In this document: positions 59,077 through 64,000 of the stretch, in pieces
Layout of the letters: each line of letters starts with the position of its first letter
Position numbering within the stretch: position 1 is the stretch's first letter
NCBI RefSeq assembly: GCF_910592395.1
Contig: NC_088321.1
Span: 15,314,001-15,378,000 of the forward strand
From: Lineus longissimus
Taxonomy: Eukaryota; Nemertea; Pilidiophora; Heteronemertea; Lineidae
Direction: 5' to 3'
DNA length: 64,000 nucleotides
Made by a program: the position numbers and the translations under genes
The notes under the pieces: model-generated
The model's database searches: none
Seen by the model: the letters and a program-made list of their open reading frames with translations, nothing else
Told to the model about the DNA's origin: nothing

Positions 59077-62000
59077 GCGGAGACGTTCAATTTCAGGTAA
59101 AATATCCGATTCGGATGTAAAAAAGACTCCACTGACCACTCTGCGTGAAGTATTATCAACCGTAATTTTCGGGAAATAACCTGTATTATGTGTGGATCCA
59201 AGTCATATGTAGTTGGTGTGTTTGCAAGCTTAATATTTTCACGAGAAGGCTTTTTTCGGCAAGGTCAGTGGGCCGGTTTTTGTGAGGGCGAGAGTCGAGC
59301 ACGCAGTGCATGCGTGCATGCGTGCATGCATGCAACCAATCGATCATGAATAAGATGTTGATGTTGCAGTGTATTGACATCATGACATCGATGTGATCGA
59401 GTCCAGCAGACAGCACCTAGGGAAGAGGATACAGTTACATCTCAAGGGCATGCCAAGGCCCAAATCCATGTCGACAGACCACGTACTCAGACATAGTAGA
59501 CGTCGTAGTCTACCAGTACACCTACCACTGTTTTACCACACTAGTGACTAGGCTACCAGTACTGTAACTGTGCCTGTGGCAGTACCAGTACCAGTAGGCC
59601 TACATGCAGTACCACCGGCACTAGAGTCATCATAGTGTGGTATTTTCTATGTGATTGTGAGCTCAATGAATTGATCTTTATCATTGACATCATCATCGCA
59701 CTTGACTTGTCACTGTCAGGGGGCCGTACCTAGATAATGAAGTACAGTATGATCCCCGCCCCTGAATAACTGCAGTGAGCATGGTGATTGTTGAAGTCGC
59801 CAGTGATTGAGTGAACTGGGGACTAAGTTAATTTTTGTTGGCCTTGTCTGTGTCGACTCCTTACACCTGCTAGCAATATGATAGAACAGAATATGATAAG
59901 GATATGGGGTTAATTGACCTATTATCTGCAATTTGTTGTTAAATCATTCAATTTGATAGGCTAATTTTATGTGTACTAGTACCAGGCTAATAATAGACTT
60001 CCGTGTCTGGCTTTGACAGCTGTTTTATATTTTTGAAATAGGCCTTGGATGGAAGTCAGCTCAGTTTGTACATCACTGTCATCAGTTGATTTTGAGATTT
60101 TCTAGTGTTTGTCCGAATGGCAAGTTTTCTAAGGTTACAATTGGACAGTTACTCTGTTGAGTGGTGTAGGTAATGAAATCCAAGCATTCCAACTTGGCCA
60201 GTGGGCAACTACTTTACTTAAGACTGAAGACAGTAACTTGTCATGCCTGTCTCAGTCTGTCTGACAATTTTGTGGTTGTCTATGACCGTGGCAAGAAGGC
60301 AAATGGGCAGCATGTTTAAATGGTTGATCAATTTCTTGAAATTGAAGGTGACACCGTACCCGGGGCCTCGGTGGTGACAGGTGCTCAAGTTTCCACTGCA
60401 TGACTCCGGCAGCACTTGCTGTCCTGGGGAGGTAGACGATAATCTAGCATTAGCAAAGTCAGTCGACGTTGAGAATCAGTAATACGACTTATGTAAATAG
60501 TCACGGGCTGGCTTGTCCAGGCCCCATGACTATTTACCCATTATGTTTGCTAAGACATATTTGATGTGATTTTTAACCCAGAGAAATCTTTATTAGAGTT
60601 GGCGTATAAAATTGATTATTTCTGTAAATTGTATGCCTAGATGTCGACGTTTTGTGCCCTGCAGTGCGTTTGAATTGATGACTGTATTGAACGCAGCAAT
60701 CTTTGAACAATGTGTAGTTGACCACTAATCCTATGGCTCAGACTTCACTTATTCCAGATTGGTCAGTCTATATTGGTTTGAGAAACCTTGTACACTGAGA
60801 GTCGACATTTCACAGCCATGGTAAGAGTTGTCTTTCTAGTCAAAGTGTTGTGTTCCAATCCTTCCATGCAAAACTGAACCTTTGATGGAGCACACTGGAT
60901 TTCATTGATTTGGCCTTCTGTGTCATTGTACATTTTCTAAGCCTGCATGCGGACGATTATGTTTCATTTATGTGACTGGTTGGCTGTGACCTATTCCCAG
61001 TCCCATAAAAGTTTAAACAAAGCCGTAGCAATGCTCAGTAGTCAGAGTTTGATTGCAATTCTGTGTCGTTTTCTTTGGTGTAGCTTAGTCTACAGCATGC
61101 TGATGTATCAGTGTCATCGTCCTGCGTAGGTGTCCCTCCTACTCTGAAGACATAGTCTTAAGAATTGTCGCACACCGCTGAGATATCGGCACCGCCTCCA
61201 GTTCTGCAGTCTCTCTCCAGTCCTTCAATGTTGTTTTTGTCCACAGTTCTTTAGAGTCGTTTAGTCTCCAGTCCTCCAGTTACCTCTTTGCTTTGGCTGC
61301 ACTCAGCTATTCAGACTGTCCCTCGATGATTAATCAAGAGGGAGCCTGATAGGGCATGTAACAAAACCTTCAAATTGTTTGTCTTGGGAGTCAGTGAGTG
61401 CACCTACGTGTACATGTACACGTTGGTGCACTACATCCTGCAATCTTTTTAAATATCATATACGTTTATATAAAGTACACCAAGCTAACAGGTAGGCCTA
61501 CCTAGTTCTTGAGATGTCTCTCCTTGGTGTCACCTTGAGCTGATTAATTATTGCCTCATCTTGGAAGTTTTCAGTGTAGGGCTGTGATAGCAGTAGGAAT
61601 CGATGAGATCTGTGCATATTACTCTGGCTGGTATTATTAAAGCCTCTTTAGACAAGGCCATGTAGGCTAATTAGCAAAGAATGTCAAAACATAGACTTGT
61701 TCAGTGTTGCTGGCCTTATCATATACCTAACCCATGTGAACTTGGTGACAAGATTTGTTCTAAATATGACTTGGCCATAATGATTAGTCAATACAGACAA
61801 TAGTCTAAATAAGATTGCCTAATAACTGTACATTTTTCTTTCTCTGTCAATTACTTATCTGACATGTCTGATCTAATATATCAAAAATCATGACACACTG
61901 ATTGGGTTCTGGTTTAGAAAACACTTAAGTCGGGATCATATTTCATTCATGATGAGAATTTGATATTGAGTGACCCAGTAGTAAACTATTAATAGACCTA

Positions 62001-62705
62001 TTGGCTTGTATATAAAAATTCATGCAGACTAAGGAGAATATCGGTACTGGATATATTATGAGACGTTTGGTACACTGTCTAACCTCATAAATAATGGGAG
62101 CAATTCAGTGTGTCAACAGTCAACCTCAACCTGCAAAACCAAGGTGTTTCCTGGCGCAGAAGTACGCCCCTGGATTATCTGTATAATCTTTCAACTAAGT
62201 GCCATCTGTTCCATAGGGGACTTCGAAGGTCAGGTATGATGCAGCTGGTTACCACGGCTTCACTGCCATAAGCAACCTCCGACATCAACATCTGTACCAG
62301 CTCCACACAGTCAAGCATGCAGAGCTCTGTAAGAGTTACAGAAAGAGTTTCTAAATCTGCCTGATTATGTCTCATTACAGCAAAGTGTCAACAGTGTGCC
62401 AGTTTGGAATATTTCCATATCAGAAGGAGCAGGATACAATTGTATTTGCCAGTATCCACCACTGATATCTCGGCAAGCAACAGCCTTGCAAAAGTTACAG
62501 AAGTGTCCACAAGTAATACATCCCTTCTGTCTTTCATTTCAGCATAGTGCCAGCAGTAGTAGCTTGTTGGAGCAGGGGGAGTACTTCCACCAGAAGCAGC
62601 AGGTTAATGCGGCATTTGCCCACAGCCACCTTGAACATCTATGCCAGCTAGATGTTTCCTCGATACCGCACGTGCTGCGTATGACCGGCATTATCTGCAC
62701 TATCG
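59067..62705 (+). CDS. PKM: Pyruvate kinase, first two coding exons
   Basis: Exon 59067-59096 encodes [10 protein letters not shown] and joins in phase 0 to exon 62543-62705. That exon encodes [40 protein letters not shown] and [15 protein letters not shown], ending one base into the next codon. The second exon matches the animal pyruvate kinase N-terminus (QQLHAAMADTFLEHMCRLD and [11 protein letters not shown] in the mammalian M form). The enzyme converts phosphoenolpyruvate and ADP to pyruvate and ATP at the end of glycolysis. The rest, including all active-site residues, lies beyond the window: the next exon should begin with GT plus codons for PAS and is not found before 64000. The short first exon and start codon rest on phase and the MADSG context, so are less certain than exon 2. 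Confidence 0.88.
62195..62320 (+). pseudogene. Decayed tandem copy 1 of pyruvate kinase exon 2
   Basis: It aligns from CTTTCAACTAAGTGCCA (exon 2: ATTTCAGCATAGTGCCA) through GCAGCTGGTTACCACGGC (exon 2: GCAGCAGGTTAATGCGGC) to ACATCAACATCTGTACCAGCT (exon 2: GAACATCTATGCCAGCT). The acceptor AG has become AA, and indels disturb the frame. It starts 186 bp before copy 2. Confidence 0.78.
62381..62512 (+). pseudogene. Tandem copy 2 of pyruvate kinase exon 2, open frame and intact splice sites
   Basis: It aligns from CAAAGTGTCAACAGT (exon 2: CATAGTGCCAGCAGT) through ATTTCCATATCAGAAGGAGCA (exon 2: ACTTCCACCAGAAGCAGCA) to TGTATTTGCCAGTATCCACC (exon 2: GGCATTTGCCCACAGCCACC). The acceptor TCTCATTACAG is intact, and a GTAATA donor follows at 62513. 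In the phase of exon 1 the 132 bp are open (44 codons, reading [20 protein letters not shown] and on), so inclusion between exons 1 and 2 would keep the frame. The protein no longer resembles pyruvate kinase. I call it a decayed copy, with use as a cassette exon possible. Confidence 0.75.
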
Positions 62706-64000
62706 GTATGTATTGTCTTTATTTGTGTAACGTCACTTTAAGTGTGATGTAACGTCACTGTGAGTGTGACATAATGTCACGGTGAGTGTGACGTAATGTC
62801 ACTGTGAAAATGACGTACAATCAGGGTCATTGGGGCAAAATCTCCGCTGAAATATCTTTGATGAGCTTGTTGGAGGGCACCAAGCGATTTTTCAATCAAA
62901 TGTGAACACCAAGTCTAGGTATAAAGTTCCGCTATCTCGTAACATAACATTTTACATCCTGTGCAGTGACGTCACTTTTGCCAGTAGTCCACTTTGACGT
63001 CATCGACGATGAAGTGGTTATGGTTGACATCACCACACTCCGTTTTACGCCAAGGACAAAGTGCACAACATGGGTCAGTGACGAAGCTGACATCAGTTTG
63101 AACGTCAAGATGACAGATGTTTATGTGGTGATGTCATCTGCATGGGATCTAATCCAATAGCATGGCAGGGGTGAACAGACTCGGCTAGTGTGAGAGGAGT
63201 AGTATATCGTTCATTGTTGGTACTGATGCGATGCATGGAACCACGGTGATTACAGATCTATCTACAGTAGTAGACAATAGTAAACGGTAATAGATAGTAT
63301 CTGTGCTAGTCTCTAGGTCAGGTAAAGTTTCATTCGAGCGAACGCCCTTAGTGTACTGGAGTGGAGTTCTAAACGCCAGCCTCGAAAACAACATTGCAGT
63401 AGGCCGAGGACTCGTCATATCAATTTAAAGTCGACTTAAAATGATGCACGTGCCTTCATCATGTTGTACCATTTGACAGGTGGCGATGACAGGATTCATA
63501 TTCCTCTCCCCTACCAGCTATAGATGAAGATTGATTACTAAACATCTGAATAATTTCTGAATAAACATACGGAAATTGACAGCTGTCTGATTAGAGTTGT
63601 ACTGGGGATGAAGCCAGATTCAGTCGTTAAATTATTATTGTTTGCATAATAGGATTATGATTAACTTTATTCCCTCTTTTCCCAGTGGAAAATGAGCTTG
63701 AGGACCCAGGCAACCAGACTAAGAAGTCAGGGTGGAGGCTGACCTCAGTTCAGCAGTCCTCTCAACAACATGGGAAGGAACAGATTTTGTGGCAAAGTTG
63801 AATCCATTCTCTGCAGAACCCCCAGTAAAAACACACAACTGGTGTCAAATTAACCCAGCAGTATTGCGTTGTGAATAAATGTCCAGTAACACAAGAGACA
63901 GGCCCATCTTTGGTGACTGGAGGGGTGTAGGGAGTGCATTTCGCCCCTCTATAATATGTTCCAGAGGAGATTTGGGTGAGTCCATTGTGGCCATTGGGCA
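62706..64000 (+). other. Pyruvate kinase intron 2, partial
   Basis: It begins with a small tandem repeat (62734-62815) and has a TGACGTCA word at 62967-62974, the CRE palindrome. A 64-codon frame at 62966-63160 does not resemble pyruvate kinase. The next exon was not found. Confidence 0.55.
62734..62815 (+). repeat. Tandem repeat, about 22-bp unit
   Basis: Four copies of GTGACGTAATGTCACTGTGA with point changes, starting 28 bp after the exon 2 donor. Confidence 0.8.

Larger units (their letters stand above)
59097..62542 (+). other. Pyruvate kinase intron 1
   Basis: A 3.4-kb intron. It has a TGCATGCG run near 59306-59332, CAGTAC-rich sequence near 59565-59600 and, at its 3' end, two decayed copies of exon 2. 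No other gene is seen. Confidence 0.6.

Noticed and set aside
62966-63160. A 64-codon frame after an AG as the third pyruvate kinase exon
   Set aside because: The protein (VVHFDVIDDEVVMVDITTL) does not match the expected PAS...GMNVARLNFSHG region and the phase does not fit.
63690-63800. A possible echo of pyruvate kinase exon 3 at the window end
   Set aside because: Only scattered matches to the expected ARLNFSHG region could be lined up by eye; too weak without the real exon for comparison.

Overview
This is a window of metazoan nuclear genome. Genes are split by GT-AG introns, from about 100 bp to more than 12 kb long, and intergenic and intronic DNA is full of MITE-like palindromes, minisatellites and short tandem duplications. 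The proteins (a Galpha-q of 353 residues starting MACC, a 370-residue phosphoserine aminotransferase, an animal-type pyruvate kinase N-terminus) point to a bilaterian invertebrate. A marine lophotrochozoan or another slowly evolving invertebrate fits, but the species cannot be fixed from the sequence alone.

Layout, left to right. (1) 307-2309, plus strand: the 3' half of a LEDGF/HRP2 (PSIP1/HDGFL2-like) gene, with the integrase-binding domain and a long acidic tail; its 5' exons lie outside the window. (2) 5426-6704, minus strand: a complete EXD1-like gene, a 3'-5' exonuclease fold that lacks catalytic residues, related to the piRNA adaptor EXD1. (3) 7.5-13.1 kb: repeat-rich DNA that includes a roughly 0.9-kb composite repeat and a 3.03-kb foldback element (10053-13085) with near-identical inverted arms carrying 21/22-bp tandem arrays. 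(4) 13370-35556, plus strand: a complete eight-exon Galpha-q (GNAQ) gene with a 4.6-kb and a 12.2-kb intron holding MITEs, a 26-bp minisatellite, a 170-bp tetranucleotide run and decayed tandem copies of exon 2; a decayed copy of exon 8 lies just past the stop. (5) 35.7-52.5 kb: a gene-poor stretch with dispersed repeats, X-box-like palindromes, a second copy of the composite repeat, and two small in-frame exons of unknown identity (49310-49613). (6) 52591-57169, minus strand: a complete seven-exon PSAT1. (7) 59067-62705, plus strand: the first two exons of pyruvate kinase (PKM-like), head to head with PSAT1, with two decayed tandem copies of its exon 2 just upstream of the real exon.

How it fits together: GNAQ and PSAT1 are also near neighbours in human (9q21, with CEP78 between), so part of the order looks ancient. 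PSAT1 (serine synthesis from 3-phosphoglycerate) and pyruvate kinase (end of glycolysis, serine-responsive in mammals) share a 1.9-kb divergent promoter region. The most unusual signal is repeated local duplication of coding exons together with their splice sites: GNAQ exon 2, GNAQ exon 8 and PKM exon 2. This leaves decaying 'exon echoes' in 140-190 bp steps beside the functional exon. One PKM echo keeps an open frame and both splice sites.
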